Assembly (NCBI RefSeq): GCF_052072235.1
Contig: NZ_CM125436.1
Span: 800,001 to 864,000, forward strand
Reading direction: 5' to 3'
From: Brevibacillus_D fluminis_A
Lineage (GTDB): Bacteria; Bacillota; Bacilli; Brevibacillales; Brevibacillaceae
Length of the DNA: 64,000 nucleotides
Shown here in pieces: positions 1 to 8,358 of this stretch. A program made the position numbers and the translations under genes. A model generated the notes under the pieces. It ran no database searches, was not told where the DNA came from, and saw nothing but the letters and a program-made list of their open reading frames with translations. The first letter of the stretch is position 1. Every line of letters begins with the position of its first letter.

Positions 1-174
1 GTAGAGCTGATCGTGATGAACCCGGAGATCATGATCGGGCTCGACCGTGAGCAAGCGGTATGGAAAGGCGTCCGTTCCATCGTGTGCCATGTCGGCCGCC
101 AGAAGGTCAAATTCGCGCGGTATAAAAAGCTGCCATTTTGGCGCCGCGTGCGCAAATCGTTCATAACGGGGTAA
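1..174 (+). CDS. C-terminal end of an unrecognised protein (partial)
   Basis: An open frame enters the window at base 1 and ends at TAA 172-174, giving 57 residues. The tail is rich in Arg/Lys and Trp (ends KKLPFWRRVRKSFITG). I do not recognise the family, and the N-terminal part lies outside the window. It is separated by only four bases from the ATG of the following WYL regulator, so the two are probably co-transcribed. Confidence 0.6.
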   Translation, partial: VELIVMNPEIMIGLDREQAVWKGVRSIVCHVGRQKVKFARYKKLPFWRRVRKSFITG

Positions 175-178
175 TGGA

Positions 179-1141
179 ATGAATCGGACCGATCGACTTT
201 TGGCGATATTACTGGAATTGCAGCGGCAGCGCAATGTGCGCGCTTGCGATTTGGCTGACTTGTTCGAAACGAGCCAGCGAACGATCTATCGCGACATGCA
301 GGCGCTTTGCGAAGCGGGCGTGCCTGTCGTGGCCGTTCCGGGCAAAGGATATGCGCTTGTGGACGGTTATTTTTTGCCGCCCGTCGCGTTTTCAGCCGAC
401 GAGGCGGCGATTCTTTTGCTCGGCAGCCGCTATGTGGCCAAGCAATTCGATGAGGAGTACAGCCGTTTGGCCATGACGGCCTCCGCCAAAATCGAAGCGG
501 TTTTGCCGGAGGCGGTCCGCAAGCAGACGGATCGTCTATGTGCCGGAATCGCGCTGTTCGAATCGCAGCCGGATTTGCGTCCGGACGAGCGGGAAACGGA
601 AGAAAAGATCAGGCAGCTGCGACGGGCAATTCTGGAGGAGAAGCGGATCGCTTTCACCTATAGCGCCCGCTATCGCCAGCTTGCGCGGGATGAGGATGTG
701 AACACGCAGCGGGAGGTCGACCCGTACGGTTTGGTCCATACGAATGGCGCGTGGTATTTGGTGGGCTGGTGCCATCTGCGCGGGGACCGCCGCCATTTCC
801 GGCTGGAGCGGATTCAATCGTTGACCCGCCTTCCGCAGTCATTTGTCAGACCGGACGATTTTTCGTTCCAGCAGGAGCGCAAGGAGCAGCCGGTTGAGGT
901 GCAGCTCCTGTTTGGCGCGCATCTGGAGGCGTGGGTGAAAGAGGAGCGCTCGTTTTTTACCGTGCATGAGGAGCGGCGCGAGGAAGGTTTTTATGTCAGG
1001 CTGCGGGTGCGGCATGAGGCCGAAGTGCTGCCATGGCTGCTGCGGTGGGGAGGTGGCGTTCGGGTCCTGGCCCCGGAATCACTTCGCCAGCGGGTCTTGG
1101 CGGAAGCGCAGGCAGTAATTTCCGCAAACGCGCCCAATTGA
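179..1141 (+). CDS. YafY-type transcriptional regulator, HTH_11 plus WYL domain
   Basis: The 320-residue protein begins with a DeoR/HTH_11 winged helix (about residues 5-60, with the recognition segment TSQRTIYRDMQAL), followed by a linker and a WYL-type sensor domain at about 140-225 (VDPYGLVHTNGAWYLVGWC). The family binds DNA, and the WYL domain senses ligand or single-stranded nucleic acid; no specific target can be read here. The order and length are normal for YafY-family proteins. It starts four bases after the upstream partial gene. It is followed by an SLH-domain protein with its own strong ribosome-binding site. Confidence 0.9.
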   Translation: MNRTDRLLAILLELQRQRNVRACDLADLFETSQRTIYRDMQALCEAGVPVVAVPGKGYALVDGYFLPPVAFSADEAAILLLGSRYVAKQFDEEYSRLAMTASAKIEAVLPEAVRKQTDRLCAGIALFESQPDLRPDERETEEKIRQLRRAILEEKRIAFTYSARYRQLARDEDVNTQREVDPYGLVHTNGAWYLVGWCHLRGDRRHFRLERIQSLTRLPQSFVRPDDFSFQQERKEQPVEVQLLFGAHLEAWVKEERSFFTVHEERREEGFYVRLRVRHEAEVLPWLLRWGGGVRVLAPESLRQRVLAEAQAVISANAPN

Positions 1142-1203
1142 GAGCAAGGATTTGTTATACTGGAAGGAGTTGTTATTTTTTAAAATCAATGAAGGAGGTC
1201 TCT

Positions 1204-2322
1204 ATGGCAAGAAAAGCGCTTATGATTTGTTTGTTGTTCCTTCTCCTGATCCCTGTCGGAGCGACTGCGGCTACGCCTGCGCCTGCACCCGGCTTCACCG
1301 ACATCAGCCGCCACTGGGCCAAGGATTACATCAATTCGCTTGCAGCTCTTGGCATTTATAAAGGGTTTGGGAAAGAGTTCCGGCCGGATTCACCGACGAC
1401 GCGCGGCGAGGCGCTGCTGCTTTTGAACCGGGCCTATCAAGCGAGCTATGGGGTGATGGCAGGGCCTGTTACCACGACCCATCTGGATGCCAAGCATTGG
1501 GCGGCAGACGAGATTCGCGCATTCCTCGGCAATTTGAACGGGGTCTTCTACACAGACATGCACTCGTATTCCCAGTTCAACCCGGGTGACAGCATGCTGT
1601 ACTACTTGTGGCTGGCAAGTTCCGGCAAAAAAATGAAGTATGTCGATTTCCCGAGCAGCAACTGGTACTTGACCCAAGCGTATTTGAGCCAGCCGCTGTC
1701 CCGTGAGGAAGCCAGCATGATTCTGTTCCATGCGATGGCGCCGGCGATCCGCAACCAGCTGCAGGCAACACCGTTGGATGTGGAGTCGCGCTTCACCGGC
1801 TACTATAAATGGAAGCAACCTTCCAACTATTTGGATACAACGTCCCCGTATGCAACCGCCTTGCAAGGATTCCCGATCTATACGCCGGGTGAAAAGTATT
1901 TCTACCCTGAGAAAACGGTGACCAGAGCGGAATTCGCGGTCAATCTGGTGCGCTTCTGTGAAGCCTCCGGGAAGTATCGGGACATCCAGCTGCCGGTCAA
2001 TAAAATGAACCTGCTGTTTTCCGCCGCCACCTATGCCTACCATCAGCAAAACAGCGCGGAGATGGATCGCTATTTCGGTGAAGAGGCGAAGAAATCGCTG
2101 TCCCAGGCCGCAGCGGCGATGGGAGAAAAAGTGGTCCCGCTGCACCAGTACACCGGAACGCTGAATGTGATTGAATCGTCGACGGACCAGATGATCGTTA
2201 CGGGCCAATACAAGGATGGCAAAGTAGGGGGCTATCAGGTGACCTACTATTGCAGTGTGGACCCGTCGAAGAGCAATCCGTACGGGTGGATCATTCGGGG
2301 CGTGAATGTGGCGCTGAAGTAG
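1204..2322 (+). CDS. Exported S-layer homology (SLH) domain protein
   Basis: The start is ATG 1204, seven bases after AAGGAGG; the frame is open further upstream, but that region overlaps the preceding gene. The 372-residue product has a Sec signal peptide (residues 1-22, KALMICLLFLLLIPVGATA) and then an SLH motif at about 30-75 (FTDISRHWAKDYINSLAALG ... FRPDSPTTRGEALLLLNRA). A second, weaker SLH-like stretch is seen near 235-280 (YFYPEKTVTRAEFAVNLVRF). SLH domains anchor proteins to pyruvylated secondary cell-wall polymer. The C-terminal third has no recognised domain. It is probably surface-attached; the specific role is unknown. Confidence 0.85.
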   Translation: MARKALMICLLFLLLIPVGATAATPAPAPGFTDISRHWAKDYINSLAALGIYKGFGKEFRPDSPTTRGEALLLLNRAYQASYGVMAGPVTTTHLDAKHWAADEIRAFLGNLNGVFYTDMHSYSQFNPGDSMLYYLWLASSGKKMKYVDFPSSNWYLTQAYLSQPLSREEASMILFHAMAPAIRNQLQATPLDVESRFTGYYKWKQPSNYLDTTSPYATALQGFPIYTPGEKYFYPEKTVTRAEFAVNLVRFCEASGKYRDIQLPVNKMNLLFSAATYAYHQQNSAEMDRYFGEEAKKSLSQAAAAMGEKVVPLHQYTGTLNVIESSTDQMIVTGQYKDGKVGGYQVTYYCSVDPSKSNPYGWIIRGVNVALK

Positions 2323-2331
2323 ACGGCATGT

Positions 2332-3051
2332 TCACATTCTTCTGCCAATGTATTCGTAGATCATGAGCAAATCACGAAAGCCCTTGACCATGGCTCGCTC
2401 CAGGTAGATCGACCAAAGCTTGGCTGTGGCCAAGGCATCGTGATACGCATCATGCCGCTTTTCAATGTGGAGATTGTGCCGTTCGCAGAGAGCGTCGAGC
2501 GAGGCGTTTTCGAGAGTCCGGTCATCCAGGCGCAACAGCAGGGTGGTGTCGAGCAAGCGGTGCGCCAGCTTGGAACGTGAAGTTTTCCACAGCCCGGCTT
2601 GCAAAAAATCCCGCTCATGCCGCGAATGATGGGCAACGAGCGTGCGTCCCGCAACAAAAGAAAAGAAGCGGGAGAGCGCGGCGAGCAGCTCGGGAGCAGC
2701 CGCCAAATCTTCCGTTCGGATGCCGGTCAGCGCTTCGATTTCCGGCGGGACCGTCCGCTGCGGATTCACCAGCGTCTCGAACCGTTCGGCTTCCAGGATG
2801 GTTGTGCCGCGCATCGCGACGGCGCCGATCGAGATGATTTCATCTCCTTTTTGCGGAAAAAAACCGGTGGTTTCCAGATCGACGACAACCACTTCCAAGC
2901 TTTCCAAAGGACTTTCCAAGACACGGTCTTGCTGAAGGTCCTTTTTCATTGCGCGCAAAAAGGCAAGTTGGCCGGGATCGCTGCCTGTTACCGACGACGA
3001 GAGGGAATAAGGCAGCCGCAAATCAGAAAACAACCGGTTCCACAAACTCAT
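2332..3051 (-). CDS. DnaQ-like 3'-5' exonuclease
   Basis: This 239-residue DEDD exonuclease resembles the epsilon subunit of DNA polymerase III. ExoI motif DLETTGFFPQKGDEIISIGA is at about residues 57-76, ExoII (VAHHSRHERDFL) at about 138, and ExoIII (HDAYHDALATAKLW) near 200, so all acidic metal ligands and the DEDDh histidine are present. Its ATG overlaps the stop of the upstream nucleotidyltransferase gene (ATGA, 3048-3051), indicating translational coupling. The exonuclease/DUF294 pairing is common in bacteria, but its biological substrate is not established. Confidence 0.88.
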   Translation of the reverse strand: MSLWNRLFSDLRLPYSLSSSVTGSDPGQLAFLRAMKKDLQQDRVLESPLESLEVVVVDLETTGFFPQKGDEIISIGAVAMRGTTILEAERFETLVNPQRTVPPEIEALTGIRTEDLAAAPELLAALSRFFSFVAGRTLVAHHSRHERDFLQAGLWKTSRSKLAHRLLDTTLLLRLDDRTLENASLDALCERHNLHIEKRHDAYHDALATAKLWSIYLERAMVKGFRDLLMIYEYIGRRM

Positions 3052-4103
3052 GGGAGCATCCTCGTTTCATGGGAAAGTAAGCTTGACTGCGAGGCGAGCT
3101 GCGCAGTCTTTTTTTGCAGGTCAAGCGCTGTGCGCATCGCGTTCCGCAGCAGGCGCCGCGATTCTTTGGTGAGCGAATCGGCACTCACATAGCTGTTGCT
3201 CACATAATCGTCGTCATGCCATTGGCTGCAAGCCAGTAGCCGCAAGCTCTGGGCAAAGCGAAAGTGCTGGCTGACTTCCTGGCAGAGCGCTTTCGGCCAG
3301 ATGGCCCGCTCCTCTAAAAAGCGGAGCCGCTCCAGCGTGGAAGTGGCGCTGGCCCCGTTGACAAGCGCCCACAGCCTGACGCTGTTGACCAGTGGTAAAT
3401 AAAGTCCGTTCTTGATATTGACTGCCCCTTGGTATTTGCCACGCACCTCTTTATAGATGTGTCCGAACCAGCCCAGCGGGACGCGGTGGTGCAGCGTATT
3501 GCTGATGAGCCGGTCGGTGAGGAGCGGCTGTTTCTGTATCAGATGATGCAGATGAAAGGAGAATTGCTGGAACAGGTGGAGGTCTCCTGCGATGCAGCGG
3601 GCATCGGAGACCATCAGCAGGTGGCGCATGTTTTCCCATGTCGGGTCATCGTGCCAGCCGTTCAATTCCCGTTTCCAGCTATCCAATGGACGGCGCCACC
3701 GTTCATTGGTGCAGACCACATTGCCGTGGCAGGGCGGATACCCGGCCTCTTCCAGCCCTGCGACGAATACGGCTGCCAGCTCGCGGAAGTAATCGTGAAT
3801 TTGCCGAATCTGCTCCGGTTCGCTTTGAATCGGGAGTTCGTAAACCAACCCGTGATCCTGGTCGCTGACCAACGATTGCTCCCGGCGACCGCCGCTTCCG
3901 AATAGAAGGAGGGCAAAAGGCACAGGTGGCGAGCCCATGCCCTGCCTTTGGAGCGCGAGGAGGGACAGCTGCAGGCAGCGGGCGATTACGCGGTCATGGA
4001 GAAGGTTGATTTCCTCGCTTTCATGGGTGAGGAAATATGCCAGCCGCTCTCGCCTGAGAATCCCCAACTCCCGGAATGTTTGGCCTTCCTCAATGAATGG
4101 CAG
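3048..4103 (-). CDS. DUF294-type nucleotidyltransferase (GlnD-like fold), likely CTG start
   Basis: The core motif GSGGRREQSLVSDQDHG is the nucleotidyltransferase signature of the DUF294 family, related to the uridylyltransferase domain of GlnD; the C-terminal half matches the DUF294 substrate-binding region. No CBS or cyclic-nucleotide domain precedes it. Start choice: an ATG at 4181 exists but lies deep inside amtB without a ribosome-binding site, whereas GGAGG sits eight bases before an in-frame CTG at 4103-4101, just before the amtB stop. With that start the protein has 351 residues and overlaps amtB by 14 bases. It also overlaps the exonuclease gene downstream. The function is inferred only. 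Confidence 0.8.
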   Translation of the reverse strand: MPFIEEGQTFRELGILRRERLAYFLTHESEEINLLHDRVIARCLQLSLLALQRQGMGSPPVPFALLLFGSGGRREQSLVSDQDHGLVYELPIQSEPEQIRQIHDYFRELAAVFVAGLEEAGYPPCHGNVVCTNERWRRPLDSWKRELNGWHDDPTWENMRHLLMVSDARCIAGDLHLFQQFSFHLHHLIQKQPLLTDRLISNTLHHRVPLGWFGHIYKEVRGKYQGAVNIKNGLYLPLVNSVRLWALVNGASATSTLERLRFLEERAIWPKALCQEVSQHFRFAQSLRLLACSQWHDDDYVSNSYVSADSLTKESRRLLRNAMRTALDLQKKTAQLASQSSLLSHETRMLP

Positions 4104-5433
4104 GGGATTCGCCTCCCTCGCGTTTGAACGAGCGTGTGGGAATCGGTGCAGAAAGCAGCTCTGGATAGCCGTAGCTGCCATGCTCGCTCAAATCGAGCCC
4201 GACGACCTCCTCCTCTTCATTGACCCGCAAGCCCATCGTCGCTTTCATGATGCCCAGAAGAATGAAGGAAACAACCAAGACGTACGCGATGGTGCCGATG
4301 AGGCCGAGCGCCTGAATGCCCAGCTGGTGAACGCCGCCGCCGTAAAAGAGCCCGGCAGACCCGACGCCGACTTGCTTGACCAGTTCAGGCGTGGCGAACA
4401 GGCCCGTGGACAGCGTTCCCCAAATACCGGCGATGCCGTGGACGGAGAAAGCGTAAATCGGATCGTCAATGCCCATCCGGTCGAAGAAGAGAGCGGTGAA
4501 ATAGGTGATGAACCCGGCGAGGAAGCCGATGACGATCGCGGCCCACGGCTCAACGAAAGCGCAAGCGGCAGTAATGGCGACCAGTGCGGCCAACAGACCG
4601 TTGAGCATGCTCGGAATATCCGCTTTGCCGGTCACCACCCAAGAGGTCAGGAAGGCTGCAACCGCCCCTGCCGCTGCAGCCAGCACGGTCGTCAAAGCGA
4701 CGTAGGCAAAGAAACCGGACGTGGCGTTCAAGGTGGAGCCTGCATTAAAACCGAACCAGCCGATGAAAATGACCAGGACGCCAAGCGCGGTGTAAACCTG
4801 GTTATGGCCGTGAATCATGTTGGAGCTGCCGTCTTTGTTGTATTTACCAATGCGCGGCTTCAGCAGCAATGTGGCGACCAATGCCACCAACGCGCCTTGC
4901 AAATGAACGACGGTCGAGCCGGCGAAATCTTGCATACCCAGCTGGCCGAGCCAACCGCCGCCCCACACCCAATGGCCGACGACCGGATAGATGGCGATGG
5001 TGAACAGCGCGCTGAAGACGAGATAAACGGAAAGCTTGGCGCGTTCGGCGAATCCGCCCCAGGCGATCGCAAGCGAGACGGCTGCGAAGCCGAGCTGGAA
5101 CAGGAATTTGACACTGATCGGAATGGCTGCGGCAGAAAGGGACTCATACGAGGTTTCTGCCTGCATGCCGGAGCCGTCAAAAAAGAATCCGGTCAAGCCG
5201 ATGAAGGAGTTCCCGTTTCCGAACGTGAACCCGAAGCCAAGCGCCCAGAAGGCGATGGTGCAGATCCCGAAGGTAAAAATGGTTTTCCCTGCAATGTGCC
5301 CCGCATTTTTCATTCGGGTTGAACCCGCTTCGAGCAGCAAGAAGCCCGCTTGCATGAAAATGACCAAAATAGCTGACAGCATGACCCAAACGGCATCTAC
5401 AGATTGTGCGACAGTTGCAGCAGTTGGTTCCAT
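4090..5433 (-). CDS. amtB: Ammonium transporter AmtB
   Basis: The 447-residue protein carries the Amt/Rh signature throughout: an N-terminal segment (AILVIFMQAGFLLLEAGSTR), a long run of about eleven membrane helices, the DFAGSTVVHLQGA segment with the first pore histidine, and a later FSVHGIAGIWGTLSTG with the second. It moves ammonium across the cell membrane. No glnK (PII) gene lies beside it, which is unusual; instead a GlnD-like nucleotidyltransferase and an exonuclease follow with overlapping reading frames. A TnrA/GlnR box overlaps its promoter, so nitrogen control is expected. Confidence 0.95.
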   Translation of the reverse strand: MEPTAATVAQSVDAVWVMLSAILVIFMQAGFLLLEAGSTRMKNAGHIAGKTIFTFGICTIAFWALGFGFTFGNGNSFIGLTGFFFDGSGMQAETSYESLSAAAIPISVKFLFQLGFAAVSLAIAWGGFAERAKLSVYLVFSALFTIAIYPVVGHWVWGGGWLGQLGMQDFAGSTVVHLQGALVALVATLLLKPRIGKYNKDGSSNMIHGHNQVYTALGVLVIFIGWFGFNAGSTLNATSGFFAYVALTTVLAAAAGAVAAFLTSWVVTGKADIPSMLNGLLAALVAITAACAFVEPWAAIVIGFLAGFITYFTALFFDRMGIDDPIYAFSVHGIAGIWGTLSTGLFATPELVKQVGVGSAGLFYGGGVHQLGIQALGLIGTIAYVLVVSFILLGIMKATMGLRVNEEEEVVGLDLSEHGSYGYPELLSAPIPTRSFKREGGESPAIH

Positions 5434-5479
5434 AACCTCTCACTCCTAATGTAAGGTTTTATGACGTTTTACGATTATG

Positions 5480-5496
5480 TGTTAGATTATATGACA
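5480..5496 (-). promoter_or_regulatory. TnrA/GlnR box over the amtB promoter
   Basis: TGTTAGATTATATGACA matches the TnrA/GlnR consensus TGTNANAWWWTMTNACA at every defined position. Read on the minus strand it contains TATAAT, and TTGCAC lies 18 bases upstream, so the box covers the -10 element of a plausible sigma-A promoter about 50 bases before the amtB ATG. A site over the -10 suggests repression rather than the upstream position typical of TnrA activation. Confidence 0.85.
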
Positions 5497-5692
5497 TAGT
5501 TTCTTTTGCGTGCAATACATTTTTTTGAAAAAACAGAATTGTGTCTGCGTTAGACAAAATTTTGAATGCGCTATCATCTAAGCGGTGTAAGCTTTTTTAA
5601 CAGATGTGGATGGGAAACAATTCCTTCCGTAATGGATGATAAAAAAACGGCAAATGGAATACCCTAACTTTCGGTAAGGGAGGTGATTCGAT

Positions 5693-5899
5693 ATGACAGT
5701 TTCCGCACAAGTGAAGCAAACGCTTGCCAGCTTGAAGGGAGCGCAAGCGAACCTGGAATCATTTGCGCTGAGCACGCAAAATCAGCAAGCGAAGCAAACG
5801 TACACGCAAGCGGCTCAAGACACGCAAACGATCGTGACTGCGCTTGAGCAACGCGTATCCCAATTGGAGCAAGAAGAACCTCAATACAAAGGTTTCTAA
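5693..5899 (+). CDS. DUF1657 small sporulation-associated protein
   Basis: A 68-residue soluble, glutamine- and alanine-rich helical protein (VSAQVKQTLASLKGAQANLE ...) of the DUF1657 family. GGGAGGTGATTCGAT precedes the ATG. DUF1657 genes characteristically accompany DUF421 and spoVAC-D-Eb in sporulating Firmicutes, including the mobile spoVA-2 operon linked to spore heat resistance. It is the first gene of this five-gene unit. It is probably expressed in the forespore, but I could not identify a convincing sigma-G or sigma-F promoter. The biochemical role of DUF1657 is unknown. Confidence 0.88.
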   Translation: MTVSAQVKQTLASLKGAQANLESFALSTQNQQAKQTYTQAAQDTQTIVTALEQRVSQLEQEEPQYKGF

Positions 5900-5975
5900 C
5901 GCATTTTTCGGGAGAGCAGCAAAACTGTGGTTCTCCCTCCCTCTCTTTTTTTGCCAGCTGCAAGGAGGTTATGCC

Positions 5976-6836
5976 ATGCCTGATTGGCTGAGTATCGTAG
6001 TCCGTTCAATAGGTGCGCTTGTCTATCTTTTTATTTTGACGAAAATCGTGGGCAAACGGCAGATCCGGCAGCTTACGTACATCGAATACATTGTGGGCAT
6101 ATCCATCGGTTCAATCGCTGCCTTTATGGCGACTGAGATGGATGGACCGATTTATCATAGCTTGATCGCGATGACCATTTTTGCGATCTTTCCTGTCCTT
6201 TCCGAATTTCTTTCCCTCAAAAGCAAGGTTGTCCGCGATGTCGTCGAAGGCAAAGCGACGATCTTGGTCAAAGACGGCAAGCTGCTCGAAGATAACTTGA
6301 AAAAAGAACGCTTGACGCTCGAGGATGTGATGGAGCAGCTGCGGCTGAAAAACGCCTTTCGGGTCGCCGATGTCGAATTCGCCTTGATGGAAGCGAACGG
6401 CGAGGTAAGCGTGTTGCTGAAGTCGCAAAATCAGCCGATCACGCCGTCGCATCTCGGGATCGAAGTGTCGCCTGCCGAAGAGCCGCAAGCGGTGATCATG
6501 GATGGCGTGATCATGGATGAGCCGCTCGCCAACATGGGCTTGAACCGCCGCTGGATCAATACCGAGCTGGCGAAAGCGGGCGTCGCGGTGGAAAACGTCT
6601 TTTTGGGGCAGGTCGACAAGGCGGGCGAGCTGTATCTGGACCTGTACGACGACAAAATCCAGGCCCCCGAGCCGCAGGAGCGGAAGCTGACGATGGCGAC
6701 GCTGAAAAAATGCCAGTCCGATCTCGAACTGTACGCGCTGGCGACGGAAAGCGAGCAATGGAAGGCGAACTATACGGAAGAGGCAGCCCGCTTGCAAAAG
6801 CTGATCGATCGGCTTGCCCCTTATCTGATCCGTTAA
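5976..6836 (+). CDS. DUF421 (YetF-type) membrane protein with C-terminal DUF1657-like domain
   Basis: The start ATG 5976 follows AAGGAGG by seven bases. The 286-residue protein has three N-terminal membrane helices (residues 5-90) and the DUF421 cytosolic domain (about 95-225). The last 50 residues (TMATLKKCQSDLELYALATE ...) align with the separate DUF1657 protein encoded just upstream, with about 16 identities over 41 positions by eye. The DUF421 protein therefore seems to carry its own fused DUF1657 domain. It lies between DUF1657 and spoVAC in one operon. It is likely an inner spore membrane component. Confidence 0.88.
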   Translation: MPDWLSIVVRSIGALVYLFILTKIVGKRQIRQLTYIEYIVGISIGSIAAFMATEMDGPIYHSLIAMTIFAIFPVLSEFLSLKSKVVRDVVEGKATILVKDGKLLEDNLKKERLTLEDVMEQLRLKNAFRVADVEFALMEANGEVSVLLKSQNQPITPSHLGIEVSPAEEPQAVIMDGVIMDEPLANMGLNRRWINTELAKAGVAVENVFLGQVDKAGELYLDLYDDKIQAPEPQERKLTMATLKKCQSDLELYALATESEQWKANYTEEAARLQKLIDRLAPYLIR

Positions 6837-6864
6837 CCAAAAGAAGAAGGGAGGGCATGAACGC

Positions 6865-7338
6865 ATGGCCGATCAAAAGAAGAAAAAGCTGACCCCGACA
6901 CAGCAAACCTACCAGGCTCTGGCGAAGCGGCACGAGCCGCCGCGGCCGCTCGTGCGCAATTTTTCGCTCGCTTTTTTGATAGGCGGGTTTATTTGCGTCA
7001 TTGGTCAGCTTCTGCAGGAAATGTTTATTCATTTTTTTCATTTCACAAAAGAGACGGCCGGCAATCCGACGGTGGCTGTGCTGATTTTCCTCTCGGTTGT
7101 CGTCACGGCATTCGGCGGCTATGACAAGATCGCGCAATGGGCGGGAGCGGGCACGGCGGTGCCTGTCACCGGTTTCGCCAATTCGATCGCATCGGCAGCA
7201 ATCGAGCACAAAAGCGAAGGGCTGGTGCTTGGGGTTGGCGGCAACATGTTCAAGCTCGCAGGCTCGGTTATCGTATTCGGCGTTTTCGCCGCTTTTGTGA
7301 TCGGTTTGATCAAGACGTTGATTCAGATGGGGGGATGA
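6865..7338 (+). CDS. spoVAC: Stage V sporulation protein AC
   Basis: The 157-residue membrane protein begins with a basic tail (ADQKKKKLTPTQQTYQALAK) and has the SpoVAC/SpoVAEb membrane core with the typical GYDKIAQWAGAGTAVPVTGF segment. SpoVAC is a mechanosensitive-like channel subunit that moves dipicolinic acid (Ca-DPA) into the developing spore and out at germination. It lies 28 bases after the DUF421 gene and five bases before spoVAD, so it is part of one transcript. Confidence 0.94.
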   Translation: MADQKKKKLTPTQQTYQALAKRHEPPRPLVRNFSLAFLIGGFICVIGQLLQEMFIHFFHFTKETAGNPTVAVLIFLSVVVTAFGGYDKIAQWAGAGTAVPVTGFANSIASAAIEHKSEGLVLGVGGNMFKLAGSVIVFGVFAAFVIGLIKTLIQMGG

Positions 7339-7342
7339 AGCG

Positions 7343-8344
7343 ATGCGAAAAGGTCACCAGACATGGGTTTTTGCCAATCGACCGGTCATCGCCGCTTCAG
7401 CCGCGGTCGGTGGGCCTTTTGAAGCGCAAGGGCCGCTTGCCGAGGACTTCGATACGCTTCACGGTGATTTGACGCTTGGTCAGGAGAGCTGGGAAAAGGC
7501 GGAGAAGGTGCTGCTTGAGGAAGCGTGCGACAAGGCGATGGAAAAAGCGGAGGTGCAGCGGGATCATGTCGATTTTTATCTCGCAGGCGACCTGATGAAC
7601 CAGACGATCTCCGGCAGTTTTTCCGCCCGTACGCTGTGCATTCCGTATTTGGGGCTGTTCGGCGCGTGCTCGACCGCGATGGAGGGACTTGCGCTGGCAT
7701 CTCTGCTTGTGGATTCCGGCAATGCGAGCTGTGTGCTGACCGGGACGTGCAGCCATAATGCGGCGGCGGAAAAGCAGTACCGCTATCCGACGGAGTATGG
7801 CTCGCAAAAGCCGCCGACCGCACAGTGGACCGTCACGGGCGCCGGCGCGGCAGTTGTCGTGCCGAATGGGAAAGGACTGCATGTCACCTCGGCGACGATC
7901 GGGCGCGTGGTGGATATGGGCTTGACCGACCCGTTCAACATGGGGGCGGCGATGGCGCCGGCCGCTTTTGCGACGATCGAGCGCCACTTTCATGAGCGCG
8001 AGCTTCCTCATGACTATTACGATTTGGTCGTGACGGGCGATTTGGGGCGGGTGGGGCATTCGATCTTGTCCGAACTTTTGCCCAGCCATAACATCAACAT
8101 TCCTTTGGATCGATACGTGGATTGCGGCAGGCTGATTTACGGTGAGAACCCCAATGTGTGGGCGGGAGGAAGCGGCTGCGGCTGCGTTGCCTCCGTCACG
8201 TACGGCCATCTGCTGCGGCGGATGCGCGAAGGGGAGTGGCGCCGGATTTTGGTGGTCGCAACAGGAGCGCTGCTTTCACCTTTGACGTTCCAGCAAGGGG
8301 AAAGCATCCCTTGCATCGCGCACGCCGTTTCCATCGAATCGTAA
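7343..8344 (+). CDS. spoVAD: Stage V sporulation protein AD
   Basis: The 333-residue soluble protein has a thiolase-like fold typical of SpoVAD (GHQTWVFANRPVIAASAAVG at the start; LGLFGACSTAMEGLALAS around residue 100; GGSGCGCVASVTYGHLL near 275). SpoVAD binds dipicolinic acid and works with the SpoVAC/SpoVAEb channel. Its length is normal. It is tightly spaced after spoVAC and 14 bases before spoVAEb. Confidence 0.94.
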   Translation: MRKGHQTWVFANRPVIAASAAVGGPFEAQGPLAEDFDTLHGDLTLGQESWEKAEKVLLEEACDKAMEKAEVQRDHVDFYLAGDLMNQTISGSFSARTLCIPYLGLFGACSTAMEGLALASLLVDSGNASCVLTGTCSHNAAAEKQYRYPTEYGSQKPPTAQWTVTGAGAAVVVPNGKGLHVTSATIGRVVDMGLTDPFNMGAAMAPAAFATIERHFHERELPHDYYDLVVTGDLGRVGHSILSELLPSHNINIPLDRYVDCGRLIYGENPNVWAGGSGCGCVASVTYGHLLRRMREGEWRRILVVATGALLSPLTFQQGESIPCIAHAVSIES

Positions 8345-8358
8345 AGAGGAGGATGGCA

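Noticed and set aside
1390..2208. Long minus-strand open frame opposite the SLH gene
   Set aside because: It is a GC-rich shadow of the exported SLH protein, with no ribosome-binding site or domain.
3937..5322. 461-codon plus-strand frame opposite amtB
   Set aside because: Antisense to a clearly recognisable ammonium transporter; composition is low-complexity charged residues typical of shadow frames.
5600..5692. Sigma-G/sigma-F promoter for the spoVA-type operon
   Set aside because: Expected from biology, but no segment matched either consensus well enough to report.
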